From Desulfocapsa sp. (lineage in GTDB: Bacteria > Desulfobacterota > Desulfobulbia > Desulfobulbales > Desulfocapsaceae): 64,000 bases of DNA. The position numbers were made by a program, and so were the translations under genes. Positions 54,764 through 64,000 of this stretch are shown here, piece after piece. Each line of letters opens with the position of its first letter. Within the stretch, counting starts at the first letter, position 1. The stretch spans positions 21,140 to 85,139 of the forward strand of contig JAQYVF010000008.1 in NCBI GenBank assembly GCA_030145625.1. The letters are read 5' to 3'. The notes beneath the pieces were generated by a model, which was not told the origin of the DNA, did no database searches, and saw only the letters and a list, made by a program, of their open reading frames with translations.

Positions 54764-56035
54764 CTAGCGTTTTAAGTTGATTAATTCACCGAGAAGTTCA
54801 TCAACGGTAGTGATAATTTTTGAGTTAGCCTGGAACCCTCTTTGGGTTGTAATCATTTTGACAAATTCCTGTCCCATGTCCACATTGGACTGTTCAAGAG
54901 AATTAGTAAAGATTTTTCCAAGTTCTGGGCCAGGGAGACCGCTACGAGCTGCACCAGAGGCGTCTGTACCAATAAACATATTTGAACCGACCATTTCCAG
55001 TCCGCCTGGGTTGTTGAATTTAGCAAGAACCAGATTGGAAACTTTGACCTGTTGGCCGTTGGAGTAGGAGGCAATAACAATTCCCTCTTCATTTATGCCG
55101 ACATTGGTCAAATTTCCTGCGCCATAACCGTTTTGGTCCTGTGAGATAACAGTGGAGGCACTGTTGAACTGGGTTGTATCAAAGGTGAGGTCAACCCCTG
55201 TGGGAACAGAACCGTTATCCCAATCAATATCTGCAGCCAGGATTTGTCCGGTACCGTTTCCGGCAATGAGATCGTCAAGGGTACCATCCTGATTGAAGAC
55301 AATTTGGCCCATGGGCACAGCCGGTGGATTTCCTAAGGGAAGTCCATTTGCATCCTCAGCAGTCCAGTGCCAGTCCCAGGTGTTGTCAGCAGCATCTTTC
55401 ACGAAGTAGAGGGATACCAAGTGTTCGTTACCGAGAGTGTCAAATGTCGTGGTAGATGCTGAATAGTTAAAGGTTGCTGGAATTGCAGGGTTAAAGGCTA
55501 AGAGAGGAGGTACTTCACTGGCATCAAGGTTAGTGTTCAGGATTATTTCATCCGTGACTTTGGCTGGGACCAGACCCACATTTGCGACCTGGATGTCAGT
55601 GGGATCACCTGGAATGACATTGCCATCATCATCAAAGGCCTTTCCCTGGACATGGAACCCTTCGGGGTTTACCAGAAAGCCCTCTGCGTCAAAGCGAAAG
55701 GCACCTGCTCTGGAATAAAAGGTCGTGTCGTTACCCACTTCTTTGAGCATGAAGAAACCTTCACCCTCAATGGCCACGTCGGTGTTTGAGGCTGTGGCTT
55801 CAAATGTACCCTGGCTGAAGACATTGTCAACTTTGGAGATATTGACACCACGTCCGACCTGGGAAGAGCCACCCGAACCGGAAATATTGCTAGAAAGGAG
55901 ATCGGAAAAAACTGTTCGTGCCCCCTTGAAACCGAGGGTGTTGGTGTTGGCAAGGTTATTGCCGATTACGCTCATTGCCTGTGAATTCGTGTTGAGTCCA
56001 CTTACTCCGCTGTAAAGTGCACTGGTGATACCCAT
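54764..56035 (-). CDS. flgE: Hook protein FlgE
   Basis: 423 residues. SALYSGVSGLNTNSQAMSVIGNNLANTNTLGFKG opens it and QEFVKMITTQRGFQANSKIITTVDELL ends it; the middle is the variable hook domain. It polymerises into the hook after export. Last gene before a 428-base gap ahead of motA. Confidence 0.95.
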   Translation of the reverse strand: MGITSALYSGVSGLNTNSQAMSVIGNNLANTNTLGFKGARTVFSDLLSSNISGSGGSSQVGRGVNISKVDNVFSQGTFEATASNTDVAIEGEGFFMLKEVGNDTTFYSRAGAFRFDAEGFLVNPEGFHVQGKAFDDDGNVIPGDPTDIQVANVGLVPAKVTDEIILNTNLDASEVPPLLAFNPAIPATFNYSASTTTFDTLGNEHLVSLYFVKDAADNTWDWHWTAEDANGLPLGNPPAVPMGQIVFNQDGTLDDLIAGNGTGQILAADIDWDNGSVPTGVDLTFDTTQFNSASTVISQDQNGYGAGNLTNVGINEEGIVIASYSNGQQVKVSNLVLAKFNNPGGLEMVGSNMFIGTDASGAARSGLPGPELGKIFTNSLEQSNVDMGQEFVKMITTQRGFQANSKIITTVDELLGELINLKR

Positions 56036-56083
56036 AAGTAAATCCTCCCATTTGGTCTGGATGATGAAATCAGTTTGCTACTT

Positions 56084-56911
56084 CTATCCTTCTAAGTAGT
56101 ACTGGAGTTGTTCTCGTGCGATCTGATCTTCATCCTTGGGAACAGATTCTTTAGTAAAAAGCGAGGGCGCCGTCCTGGCGACCTTGGTGGTATCTTCCGT
56201 GGAAGTACCTGTTTCTTCAATTGTTTGTTTGTTTGCTTCGTAAGCGGCAAGGATATTTGAAAGGCTGACTTCACCTGCCTGAGTATAAAGGGTAGCCTCT
56301 CCTGAACCGGAGTCAAAATCAATACCGGTAACCATTGATCGAACCAAAGGAGAGATGGCGATGGATGTTTCTTCCCCACCAGCATTTGCCTGAAGAACGA
56401 TATTGTATTTACCATCTGGAACAGTATCTTCTTGACTGTCCAGGCCATCCCATTCCAAAAAATGGTTCCCCGCTTCCAGGTCAGTGGGGGTCAGTGTTGC
56501 AACAGTAGCACCATCTTGGTTTTGAATGGTGATAGTGACTGAGGATGCGGTGCCGTCAAGCTGATATCCTATGTCGACAGGAGTTCCGTCAAATGCAAAC
56601 TCACTCTCCTGGTAGACCACTTCTTTACCGATGAGGTCTATGGATGTGAAGCGATCGGAATCTATTTGTGCATCAGCAAGTTCAGTCATACTTTCATTGA
56701 GGTTTACTAATTGCTCAAGAGAACTGAACTGCGCAAGCTGGGCGGTGAATTCAGTGGGATCGTCAGGGTTTAAGGGATCTTGATTTTGCAGCTGGGCAAC
56801 GAGCAGGGTGAGGAACTCTTCTTTGCCCATGATCTCATCTTGATTCGAGGCGGTAGAAGACTCTGCAGGTGTAGTACTGGGGAATTGATAAATTTCTGAA
56901 ATATCACTCAT
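56084..56911 (-). CDS. flgD: Hook capping protein FlgD
   Basis: 275 residues. MGKEEFLTLLVAQLQNQDPLNPDDPTEFTAQLAQFSSLEQL is the FlgD signature, followed by the FlgD Ig-like domain with AGNHFLEWDGLDSQ. It caps the growing hook. 64 bases lie between it and fliK. Confidence 0.95.
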   Translation of the reverse strand: MSDISEIYQFPSTTPAESSTASNQDEIMGKEEFLTLLVAQLQNQDPLNPDDPTEFTAQLAQFSSLEQLVNLNESMTELADAQIDSDRFTSIDLIGKEVVYQESEFAFDGTPVDIGYQLDGTASSVTITIQNQDGATVATLTPTDLEAGNHFLEWDGLDSQEDTVPDGKYNIVLQANAGGEETSIAISPLVRSMVTGIDFDSGSGEATLYTQAGEVSLSNILAAYEANKQTIEETGTSTEDTTKVARTAPSLFTKESVPKDEDQIAREQLQYYLEG

Positions 56912-56975
56912 CGCTTTTTCCTTTCCACTGAAATTCTGAAAGAAACAGATGTCAGCAAAGATGCTTTTTTTATTT

Positions 56976-58553
56976 TCATGCAGTTACGTTGATACCTGTA
57001 TTGTCTGTACTTGAACTTACTGATTCATCAATGTTGTCTAACACCAGGCCAAAAGATTCTGTTTCTTTGGCAGAAGACTTGGTGAAGGAAAATTCTTGTT
57101 CCTGGGAAGTAAAATTTTCATGAAAGAGTTCCTGCTGTCTTCCACCGTCATTATCCATTGTTATTTCAAAGGAATCGATAGAAAAACCTTGATCTTCAAG
57201 TGCAGCTCGCAGGCGAGGCATGTTTTTTTCCAGTGTTTCAAGAACTTGTTGGCTCTGGGCGACGATGTTTGCCTTTATCGAACCTTCTTTCACCAAGATA
57301 TCAACCTTCAACGCACCTAATTCTGCAGGGTGAAGCTGCATGGTAAGTTTACTGGTTTGCAGCCTTGGGTTAACATTGAAACGTTGGACCAGATGATTGA
57401 CTATTTCATGCTCGGGGATAGTTACTTGTGCGCCTGGAGCAAATTTTCCTTCAACACTTACCTGGCCGGGAGTGGTCGGCGTCAGGTTAGAGTGTAATCC
57501 GGGGATAGATTCTTCAGTGTTTGTGGAAGATAGGGAAAAACTGACTACGCCGGGTGCAGGTTGTGTTACGTTCTTATTTTGTTCTCCGGCAGTATGTTGT
57601 TCAGAGCCGGATTGTTGAGACTGGCCACCTGATGTATTCTCTTTGCTGTTGGCATCTCCCATTTTAGCAGAGATATATTGTCCGGTAATATCTTGGCGGT
57701 TTCCCTCCAGCTTTACGGATTTATTTGGCTCAATTCCCTTTACCTCTTCAATCTCCAGGGCCGGCACTGTTTGCTGGGCTTGAATTACACCATTCTTGGT
57801 ACTCAGCAATGCAGGACTTGACAGCTTCTGCAGTTCATCGATTTGTGCTTGAGCAGCAGTGACTTGCTGCGTAGTGTTTGTAATGACTATTGGACCTTTA
57901 TTTTTTCCTTCATTCAGAAGTTGCTGGATCTGTTGAAGCAGTAATGTTTCAGACTTTGAGGAAGGATTAATGTTTTCTTCAGGTCCCGATTGAATTAAGG
58001 GGGCTGATGCCTGCAGGGCGGCTTGAGTTTCACCCTGTGCAGGAGGTATTGTGAAAACTGGGAGTTGAGCTGAGTCTTGTTTGGAAATGTTTACCTGTTC
58101 TGCTTTGGCAAGTACCGAGATCTCAGGAGTAGACTCCGGATTGACGACAATCGGTGTCTGTTGTGACTGTTCTAATTTGATAAATATTGGTATCTCTGAG
58201 TCTTGAGATACTTGAAATAATTGAGGTAATTGAGATACTTGAGATATTGTATTGTCAGATATGTCTGTCTCGTCTGTGCCGGTTATTTGAGAATCTTCCG
58301 GGGATTCTGTTGTTAATTGAGATGGATTGCTCGGTGCTTCTTCTACCTGCTCAGTGTCAGTAGGTGCAACAACTTGCTCGGTATCAGCAGATGCGACTTC
58401 TTTATTAGGTGTTTCGCTACCTTCCTGCTTATTGATCGATTCATTGAGGAGAGGGGCGAATCCTTCCTTACTGGATTCTGATGTGTTTTGCCGATCCTGC
58501 GTTTGAATTGGTTTCTGTGCAGGAGCATTGGGGGCGAGAAGGAAGGTATCCAT
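56976..58553 (-). CDS. fliK: Hook-length control protein FliK
   Basis: 525 residues. The N-terminal three quarters are Gln/Ser/Thr/Pro-rich, with short repeats (TEQV, PQLFQVSQ-like), as expected of the FliK ruler. The C-terminal Flg_hook domain spans roughly 395-480 and contains LTMQLHPAELGALKVDI, the conserved export-switch part. It measures hook length and acts on FlhB. Confidence 0.92.
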   Translation of the reverse strand: MDTFLLAPNAPAQKPIQTQDRQNTSESSKEGFAPLLNESINKQEGSETPNKEVASADTEQVVAPTDTEQVEEAPSNPSQLTTESPEDSQITGTDETDISDNTISQVSQLPQLFQVSQDSEIPIFIKLEQSQQTPIVVNPESTPEISVLAKAEQVNISKQDSAQLPVFTIPPAQGETQAALQASAPLIQSGPEENINPSSKSETLLLQQIQQLLNEGKNKGPIVITNTTQQVTAAQAQIDELQKLSSPALLSTKNGVIQAQQTVPALEIEEVKGIEPNKSVKLEGNRQDITGQYISAKMGDANSKENTSGGQSQQSGSEQHTAGEQNKNVTQPAPGVVSFSLSSTNTEESIPGLHSNLTPTTPGQVSVEGKFAPGAQVTIPEHEIVNHLVQRFNVNPRLQTSKLTMQLHPAELGALKVDILVKEGSIKANIVAQSQQVLETLEKNMPRLRAALEDQGFSIDSFEITMDNDGGRQQELFHENFTSQEQEFSFTKSSAKETESFGLVLDNIDESVSSSTDNTGINVTA

Positions 58554-58560
58554 ATATTAA

Positions 58561-59130
58561 TTACTCCATCTGTAGGGTCGAAAATGTAGTGCTAAGTTGT
58601 GCTGCTTTTGCTTTATCCATTTGGTCAAGAATTTTTGCAGCAGATTTAACCTTCATATTCGCCAAGAGATCTGCTGCGAGCTGCAGATCAAGGTTTCCCA
58701 AGGAAAGAGCAGCCTTGGCAGGAGACATTTTGGCATAAATAAGGCTTAAATCTTTTATTTTCTTGAGCTCCTCAACATCTTTTTTAGCCATTGAGGCATC
58801 AATACTTTTCTGTATTTCTTTTAATTCGTCTAACTTTCTGTCCATCTGTTCAAGTTTCTTATCGACTTCCACCTTAAGAGTCTTTAGCTCCTTTTCCTTG
58901 AGTGCCAGTACTTTTTTTTCTTCTTCAAGGTTATCGCGTTCATTTTGAAGAATGGAATGGATTCTTCGTTCTTCTACGGATGCAAATGATTTTTCTTTTT
59001 GTTTTATGGCGGCTTTTTCCACAGGTGCCGTTTCTTCCGCTTTTTCGACGGCCGTGAAGCCAGTGCTTGGGAAAAGTGCATTCGAGAGAAAGAGGAGGGA
59101 CATGGTGAAAAGTCTGATTTTTGTATTCAT
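58561..59130 (-). CDS. MotE-like periplasmic flagellar protein
   Basis: 189 residues: signal peptide (residues 9-27), a long coiled coil (about 55-125, rich in Lys/Glu), and a C-terminal MgtE-N-like helical domain (IYAKMSPAKAALSLGNLDLQLAADLLANMKVKSAAKILDQM region). This matches MotE proteins, which help FliL/stator or motor folding in epsilon- and deltaproteobacteria. Lies between fliJ and fliK. Confidence 0.82.
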   Translation of the reverse strand: MNTKIRLFTMSLLFLSNALFPSTGFTAVEKAEETAPVEKAAIKQKEKSFASVEERRIHSILQNERDNLEEEKKVLALKEKELKTLKVEVDKKLEQMDRKLDELKEIQKSIDASMAKKDVEELKKIKDLSLIYAKMSPAKAALSLGNLDLQLAADLLANMKVKSAAKILDQMDKAKAAQLSTTFSTLQME

Positions 59131-59294
59131 GAGAGTTCCTTCTGGAAAACTATTAAGATAGGATTTGTTACCACCAAGATGGTGGAGAATTATTTTAATT
59201 TTTCTAGGATCAGAGGTTCTGTTGCTTGAATCTATTTTTATTTGCAGAGAAGGAGAGGATTGGGGAGAGGGAAGAGAGAATATGGCATTTTCTT

Positions 59295-59750
59295 TTAATA
59301 GTTGCCATTGTCATTCCTTTCGTGACGGAGAACAGCAATTTCATCAAGCATGGCTGCTTCCTTTTTGTTTTGATAGTTCTTCCATGCCATGTTTTGATTT
59401 TCTTTTAGTTTTTCAAGTACTTTGTGTTCTTTGCTTTTTTTCAATAAAAAGCTCTTTTCCTGTTGTACCATCTTTTTTTTACTATCGAGTTCACGGTTCG
59501 TAAGAATTATCTGCTGTCGAAGATAAGTTATCCGTTCTTCATAACGAGCCAATTCAACGGCGACTATTCCTCTTTCCTGCTTTATCTCTAAGCTTTGAAT
59601 GAGAGCGTTCAGTTCTTGCTGAAGTGTATGAAGGGTTTGCTGAACCTTTTTTTCTTCAAGTTGAGCCACAACAAATTTCTGTCTCGCCAAATCCTCCTGT
59701 TGTTTTCTAAATTTAAGGATAGTACCTAAGGAAAATTGCTTTATTGCCAT
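59295..59750 (-). CDS. fliJ: Export chaperone FliJ
   Basis: 151 residues, almost wholly coiled coil with Gln/Glu/Lys-rich heptads, opening with LGTILKFRKQQEDLARQKF. FliJ links FliI to FlhA. Position after fliI confirms it. A 164-base gap with a CCACCA-AGA-TGGTGG hairpin (59171-59185) follows before the motE-like gene. Confidence 0.9.
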   Translation of the reverse strand: MAIKQFSLGTILKFRKQQEDLARQKFVVAQLEEKKVQQTLHTLQQELNALIQSLEIKQERGIVAVELARYEERITYLRQQIILTNRELDSKKKMVQQEKSFLLKKSKEHKVLEKLKENQNMAWKNYQNKKEAAMLDEIAVLRHERNDNGNY

Positions 59751-59770
59751 TAGAAATATTCAACTCAAGG

Positions 59771-61138
59771 TTAAGACGTACTGTTTTGTTGATCGCTTTC
59801 TCTTCTGTTCAACTGTGGAATTCCATCTTTCTCACGTTCGCTGAGAAGCTTGCCAAGTTTTTCTACGGTCTGCTTCAAGGGGGTGACCTCATCATACCCT
59901 TGGCGGAGAAAGTCATTAACAGCGTCAATTTTACTAATGGCAAAGTCAATTCCTGGATTGGATCCTTTTGCATAGGCTCCGATGTTGATGAGATCTTCAG
60001 CTTCTGAGTAGGTGGCAAGTACTTTTCTAGCTCTTCCGGCAAGTTCTATATGGCGAGGGGTGGTTATTTCTCTCATGATTCTGCTGGCGGAATTGAGGAC
60101 ATCGATGGCAGGATAATGGTTTCTGGCGGCTATTGTTCTGGAGAGAACTATATGTCCATCCAAGATAGAACGCACTGAATCCGCTACCGGTTCAGTCATG
60201 TCATCTCCATCTACAAGTACAGTGTAGAGGCCTGTAATGGAACCCTGCCCCTTAAATTGTCCGGCACGTTCAAGGAGTTTAGGAAGAGTTGCAAAAACAG
60301 AAGGTGTATATCCTTTGGTGGTTGGCGGTTCACCAACGGCTAAGCCAATCTCACGCATGGCCATGGCAAAGCGGGTAACAGAGTCCATCATAAGAAGAAC
60401 ATTCTTCCCTTGTTTGCAAAAATATTCAGCGATGGATGTAGCAACAAAGGCTCCACGCATACGTAAAAGTGGAGATTGGTCGGAAGTGACAACAACTATG
60501 ACGGAACGGGCGAGTCCCTCTTTGCCAAGGTCTCTTTCTATGAATTCACGAACTTCCCTTCCACGTTCACCGATTAACGCAATGACATTGACATCTGCTC
60601 GTGCATAGCGAGCCATCATCCCAAGAAGCACGCTTTTTCCAACTCCCGATCCTGCCATAATTCCCATTCGCTGCCCGGTACCACAAGTAATCAGCCCATT
60701 GATAGCACGGACTCCAAGGTCCAGTGGTTCTGTAATGTTTCTTCTCTCCATTGGTCCAGGAGGATGGGAGTAAATTTGTTTTTCTTCATTGAGTAAAGGG
60801 ATGGGATGTCCGTCAAGAGGGGTCTCCATGGCATCAATAACTCTGCCAAGCAGATTGTTGCCAACTTTTATGGTTGCGCTGGCTTTGATGACACGGATTC
60901 TACTGCCAGGCCCAAGCCCCCTCAGGTCTCCAAGGGGCATGAGAAGGGCGCGAGAGTCCTTGAAACCAACTATTTCTGCGAGGATAGGGGCGGTGTTGTC
61001 AAGTGGAGTGAGTTCGCAGAGAGAACCAACAGAAGCGTAGGGACAGTGTCCTTCAACAATGAGCCCGACGATTCGTGTAACTTTGCCCCATATACGTATG
61101 GGCTGAATGGCTTTCAAAGATCCTGCGTAAAGTGACAT
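59771..61138 (-). CDS. fliI: Export ATPase FliI
   Basis: 455 residues. Walker A is in MAGSGVGKSVLLGMM (about 160-174); IALIGERGREV and LLMMDSVTRFAMA follow, as in the F1-beta-like FliI family. It powers unfolding of export substrates with FliH and FliJ. Confidence 0.97.
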   Translation of the reverse strand: MSLYAGSLKAIQPIRIWGKVTRIVGLIVEGHCPYASVGSLCELTPLDNTAPILAEIVGFKDSRALLMPLGDLRGLGPGSRIRVIKASATIKVGNNLLGRVIDAMETPLDGHPIPLLNEEKQIYSHPPGPMERRNITEPLDLGVRAINGLITCGTGQRMGIMAGSGVGKSVLLGMMARYARADVNVIALIGERGREVREFIERDLGKEGLARSVIVVVTSDQSPLLRMRGAFVATSIAEYFCKQGKNVLLMMDSVTRFAMAMREIGLAVGEPPTTKGYTPSVFATLPKLLERAGQFKGQGSITGLYTVLVDGDDMTEPVADSVRSILDGHIVLSRTIAARNHYPAIDVLNSASRIMREITTPRHIELAGRARKVLATYSEAEDLINIGAYAKGSNPGIDFAISKIDAVNDFLRQGYDEVTPLKQTVEKLGKLLSEREKDGIPQLNRRESDQQNSTS

Positions 61139-61151
61139 AAGATAAAAGAGG

Positions 61152-61964
61152 TTAGCTGACGTTATTTTCAGGTAATTGTTCAGAGGTCATAAGCGAGTTG
61201 CGTATCACCTTGAGTTGACTGGCCATACTCGCATCTATAGTGCATGAAGTGGATTCAATCATGCAGCCGCCACGCTCCAGTGTGGCATCCGGTTTTAATG
61301 CAATGTTGTCTAATCCACTTATTTGATTGATTATTTCGCTCTTCTTCTCTTCGATGCAGGCCAAATCTTCAGGGTTTAACTGAATTTGAAATTCGTCTGA
61401 TTTGACTGCCAAATGAATTGCTTCAATTATAGTGGCTGTTATGGTTTCGCTTTGTTCGTCAACTGAGTGCCTGATGATTTTTTCGGCAATGGCGAGGACC
61501 AATTCTCTCATCTCTCCTATGGAATTCTGAAGGATGGTTTCTCGGAGACGGTCAAGTTCGTTACAGATGCAGAGTAGGGTTTGAACCCCATTTTCAAAGT
61601 CTTCTTCAGCCTGTTTTCGACCCACTATGATACCGGAATTAAAGCTTTCTTCTCGAATTTCATTGATGTCAAATGAAGGTGTTGGAGGAAGTTCTTGGGA
61701 AGGTGGTGGGGTGGTGTCTGCAGTCAGTTTATCTTCAGTTTGATCCTCTTCTTGTTCAATATCCGGCAGGGATTCTGACAAGGGAGTATCTTCTTGTTGT
61801 TCCAGGTGTGGTTGTGGTATGGGATCGGTAGATTCTGATGTGGGTTCAGTATCATTTTCCTTGACGATAGATTCCCATACCGGCTCTTTTTCGTAACACT
61901 CTTGTTCCAAAACGACTGCTGGTTTAAAGTCACTGTTGGCTTTATAAAATTTAGACAAGCTCAT
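61152..61964 (-). CDS. fliH: Export ATPase regulator FliH
   Basis: 270 residues from ATG 61964 (MSLSKFYKAN), which overlaps the fliG stop by 14 bases; the frame runs 14 codons further. Residues 60-110 are acidic, low complexity. The end (LVLAIAEKIIRHSVDEQSETITATIIEAIHLA, GGCMIES) is the FliH/HrpE-type domain that binds FliI. Confidence 0.9.
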   Translation of the reverse strand: MSLSKFYKANSDFKPAVVLEQECYEKEPVWESIVKENDTEPTSESTDPIPQPHLEQQEDTPLSESLPDIEQEEDQTEDKLTADTTPPPSQELPPTPSFDINEIREESFNSGIIVGRKQAEEDFENGVQTLLCICNELDRLRETILQNSIGEMRELVLAIAEKIIRHSVDEQSETITATIIEAIHLAVKSDEFQIQLNPEDLACIEEKKSEIINQISGLDNIALKPDATLERGGCMIESTSCTIDASMASQLKVIRNSLMTSEQLPENNVS

Positions 61965-62955
61965 CAGCGCCTCCTGAACCAAGTACGAGTTTTCCTTCTT
62001 CCTCAAGTTTCATGGCAATTTTGACAATGGCCTGTTGCATTGCCTCCACTTCGGAGAGTCTGACAGGACCCATGGCATCAAGGTCATCACGTATCATGTC
62101 AGCAGCACGGGCAGACATGTTGGCAAAAATTTTCTCTTTTATCTCGTCAGAAGCAGTTTTAAGGGACAGGGTCAGTGAGTCGTTGTTTACCTCGCGGAGG
62201 ATCATCTGCAGTGAACGACCGTCAAGGGCTACCAGATTTTCAAAAGTGAACATGAGTTTTCGAATTTCTTCAACCATGTCCGGATCATCTTCTTCGATAT
62301 CATCTAGAATGTCGGTATCTATGTTGTTGCTGAGGTGATTCAGAAGGTCGACGACTTTGTCAAGGCCACCAACTTGTTTCTGCTCTTTTCCAGCAACAAG
62401 ACCGATCTCACGATGCAGGGCATCCTCAATTCTGGCAATGACTTCTGGTGATACTTTTTCGATCTTGGCAATACGATACACAACATCTGCACGTATCTCT
62501 TCTGGTAAATTTGAAAGGATTTCACTGGCATGTTCAACATGCTGGGTAGAAAGTACCAGGGCAACAGTCTGTGGATGTTCTTTCTCCAGGAGACCGGCTA
62601 CCATCCGGGGTTGCATGAGTGCAATGGTTTCCAGGGAGTGGGTTTCTGTACCGGATATAAACTGTTCCAGCAATAAATCAGCCCGCTCCTCAGACTCCAG
62701 TGAGGTGATAGCTTTCTTCGCAAATTGGTCTCCTTTAATAAAAAGACCTGCATATTCTTCTTGCGCCTCATGAAAGCTGGCAAAAACACGTTCCTTTATG
62801 TCCTCTGGAATATGATCAATGGTGGCGATGGCTCGAGTGACCTGACGAATTTCATCATCGTTTAATTCAGAGAATATCTTTGCTGTGGCCTCTTCTCCCA
62901 GGCACATTAACAGCACAGCGGCTTTATTTACACCGGTTAAGGTTTCTATGCTCAT
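61951..62955 (-). CDS. fliG: Flagellar motor switch protein FliG
   Basis: 334 residues. AAVLLMCLGEEATAKIFSEL, EHPQTVALVLS and MFTFENLVALDGRSLQMILREV are the FliG N, middle and C motifs. Torque-generating C-ring protein. Overlaps fliH by 14 bases and follows fliF by 3. Confidence 0.97.
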   Translation of the reverse strand: MSIETLTGVNKAAVLLMCLGEEATAKIFSELNDDEIRQVTRAIATIDHIPEDIKERVFASFHEAQEEYAGLFIKGDQFAKKAITSLESEERADLLLEQFISGTETHSLETIALMQPRMVAGLLEKEHPQTVALVLSTQHVEHASEILSNLPEEIRADVVYRIAKIEKVSPEVIARIEDALHREIGLVAGKEQKQVGGLDKVVDLLNHLSNNIDTDILDDIEEDDPDMVEEIRKLMFTFENLVALDGRSLQMILREVNNDSLTLSLKTASDEIKEKIFANMSARAADMIRDDLDAMGPVRLSEVEAMQQAIVKIAMKLEEEGKLVLGSGGADELV

Positions 62956-62958
62956 GTC

Positions 62959-64000
62959 TCAGCCTTCCTGGATCCAGTTTTTGATAATATAAGCGGTTGG
63001 TACCTGATTGCGCATGATTTGTTGACGCAGAGTAATGATTGAGTCTGGAATGATTTCTTCTTCAATTTCCTCCTCTTGTTCAAGTGCTGCCTGGGCTTCA
63101 AGAGCTTTACGCTCAATTTCTGAAATTGTTTGGTCTTGCTCAGTTACTTCCCTCTTCATGGTCTTGACAATGGGTCTGATGAGGAAGAAGTAGAAAAGGA
63201 GAACGCCAACAGATAAAAGTCCGATCTTGACCAGTGGGAGGTATTCGTAGAGGAGATTTTTGGGGAGTCCCTCAGCAATTAACTGCTCTTCTGCTTTTTC
63301 CATAAACGGCATTGAGGTAACATTGATGATATCCCCACGATCAGATACCAGTCCCAAGGCACTGGAAATCATAGTTTCAATGGCTTTCAGCTCTTCTGCA
63401 CTTCTGGGATCAATGGCAGCTTCACTCTTATCATCTTTTGGTGGAAGAATCTTGTCTGCAATTAAGACCGAGACGGAAAGGGTCTTAATAGACCCCACAG
63501 GGTTTATAATTTTACTGATGGATTTACTGATTTCGTAATTGATGATCCGGGAAGATTTGTTTGACGGAGGTGTAGTGACTGTCTGTCCGGCATTGTTCCC
63601 TTGAAGGTTTGATTGAACTCCTGGAATTCCACCGGTGCCCTGGTTGCCGCTACTTTCTTCCTGAAGTTGTTCACTTCGGATAACAGGTTCTTCTGCGTCA
63701 AACAGTTCTTCTGTCTTCTCGACCTTGGCAAAATCCAACGAGGCTGTAACTCTGACCATTGCCTTGCCATAACCCATTGTTTTGTCAAGGAGGTCCTGAG
63801 CTCGCATTTCGAGACGATGTTCTACTTCTTGTTGGAAGGCGAGCATGTCCACGGAAATTCGCTGTTCGTCTTTTTCATCGTCCATACCCTCAAGTATTTT
63901 TCCGTTGGCATTGATCACCGTCACATTTTCCGGGGAAAGGCCGGTGACAGAGCCGGAAATGAGATGAATAATGCCCTGAACCTGTTCCTTGTCAAGGGAA
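62959..64000 (-). CDS. fliF: MS-ring protein FliF, C-terminal part (cut by window end)
   Basis: The frame is open from 62959 to the right edge; about 347 residues of the usual 530 or so are visible, and the start is outside. LDKEQVQGIIHLISGSVTGLSPENVTVIN is the conserved periplasmic region; the membrane helix KIGLLSVGVLLFYFFLIRPIV and the C-terminal FliG-binding tail follow. It forms the MS ring. Confidence 0.95.
   Translation of the reverse strand, partial: SLDKEQVQGIIHLISGSVTGLSPENVTVINANGKILEGMDDEKDEQRISVDMLAFQQEVEHRLEMRAQDLLDKTMGYGKAMVRVTASLDFAKVEKTEELFDAEEPVIRSEQLQEESSGNQGTGGIPGVQSNLQGNNAGQTVTTPPSNKSSRIINYEISKSISKIINPVGSIKTLSVSVLIADKILPPKDDKSEAAIDPRSAEELKAIETMISSALGLVSDRGDIINVTSMPFMEKAEEQLIAEGLPKNLLYEYLPLVKIGLLSVGVLLFYFFLIRPIVKTMKREVTEQDQTISEIERKALEAQAALEQEEEIEEEIIPDSIITLRQQIMRNQVPTAYIIKNWIQEG

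Noticed and set aside
59171..59185. Terminator after fliJ (CCACCA-AGA-TGGTGG)
   Set aside because: The stem is good but on the minus strand no T-run follows, and it lies 110 bases past fliJ close to the next gene's start.

Overview
The window looks like a chromosomal segment of a Gram-negative, polar-flagellated bacterium. P- and L-ring genes (flgI, flgH, flgA) show an outer membrane, and flhF, flhG and fliA point to polar flagellation. A fliW-csrA pair, a MotB with a CxxCxC N-terminus and a sampled G+C near 45% in the flagellar half fit Desulfobacterota (a sulfate-reducer-like deltaproteobacterium). That placement is inference; no rRNA or marker gene is present. No tRNA, rRNA, CRISPR array, transposase or integrase was seen.

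Right half (about 31.2-64.0 kb): one flagellar locus, all on the minus strand. Read 5' to 3' from the right edge it runs fliF (cut by the window end), fliG, fliH, fliI, fliJ, a motE-like gene, fliK, flgD, flgE; then motA, motB, fliL, fliM, fliN, fliO, fliP, fliQ, fliR, flhB, flhA, flhF, flhG, fliA, a small membrane protein, flgF, flgG, flgA, flgH, flgI and a one-domain flgJ. After a 731-base non-coding stretch come an unknown 193-residue protein, flgM, flgN, flgK, flgL, csrA and fliW. The 731-base stretch holds three copies of an 88-89 bp sequence with GTGCCTTA/TAAGGCAC ends. The last copy touches the -35 element of a sigma-28-like promoter that would drive the flgM group. Flagellin, fliD, fliS, flgB, flgC and fliE are not in the window.

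Left half (about 0.4-30.7 kb): a surface-sugar island, most likely for flagellin glycosylation because it starts with a DUF115/MptE-like (Maf-type) protein next to fliW. Its blocks are: pseB, pseC, a zinc-cysteine methyltransferase and pseF (CMP-pseudaminate type); rfbF, rfbG, rfbH, an rfbC-like epimerase and a reductase (CDP-3,6-dideoxyhexose, ascarylose-like); a radical SAM enzyme, a GT4 transferase and an FkbM-like methyltransferase; an AT-rich block at 10.9-16.1 kb with two GT2 transferases and two radical SAM proteins; a cobalamin-type radical SAM protein at 9-10.8 kb; and, at 0.45-8.0 kb, a tightly packed six-gene operon coding for an acetolactate-synthase-like ThDP enzyme, an SDR, an ATP-grasp ligase, a short NeuB-like synthase, a PseG-like protein and a GH57-like protein.

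How they may work together: PseB and PseC make a 4-amino-6-deoxy UDP-sugar, PseF activates a nine-carbon acid with CMP, and the distant NeuB-like and PseG-like proteins could supply the middle steps. No PseH acetyltransferase is seen. The ThDP enzyme, SDR and ATP-grasp ligase could instead build and attach a non-acetyl acyl group, or the ThDP enzyme could branch the CDP-sugar as YerE does. This six-gene operon is the best candidate for an undescribed pathway in the window; the triplicated element upstream of the flgM operon is the best candidate for an undescribed nucleic-acid element.
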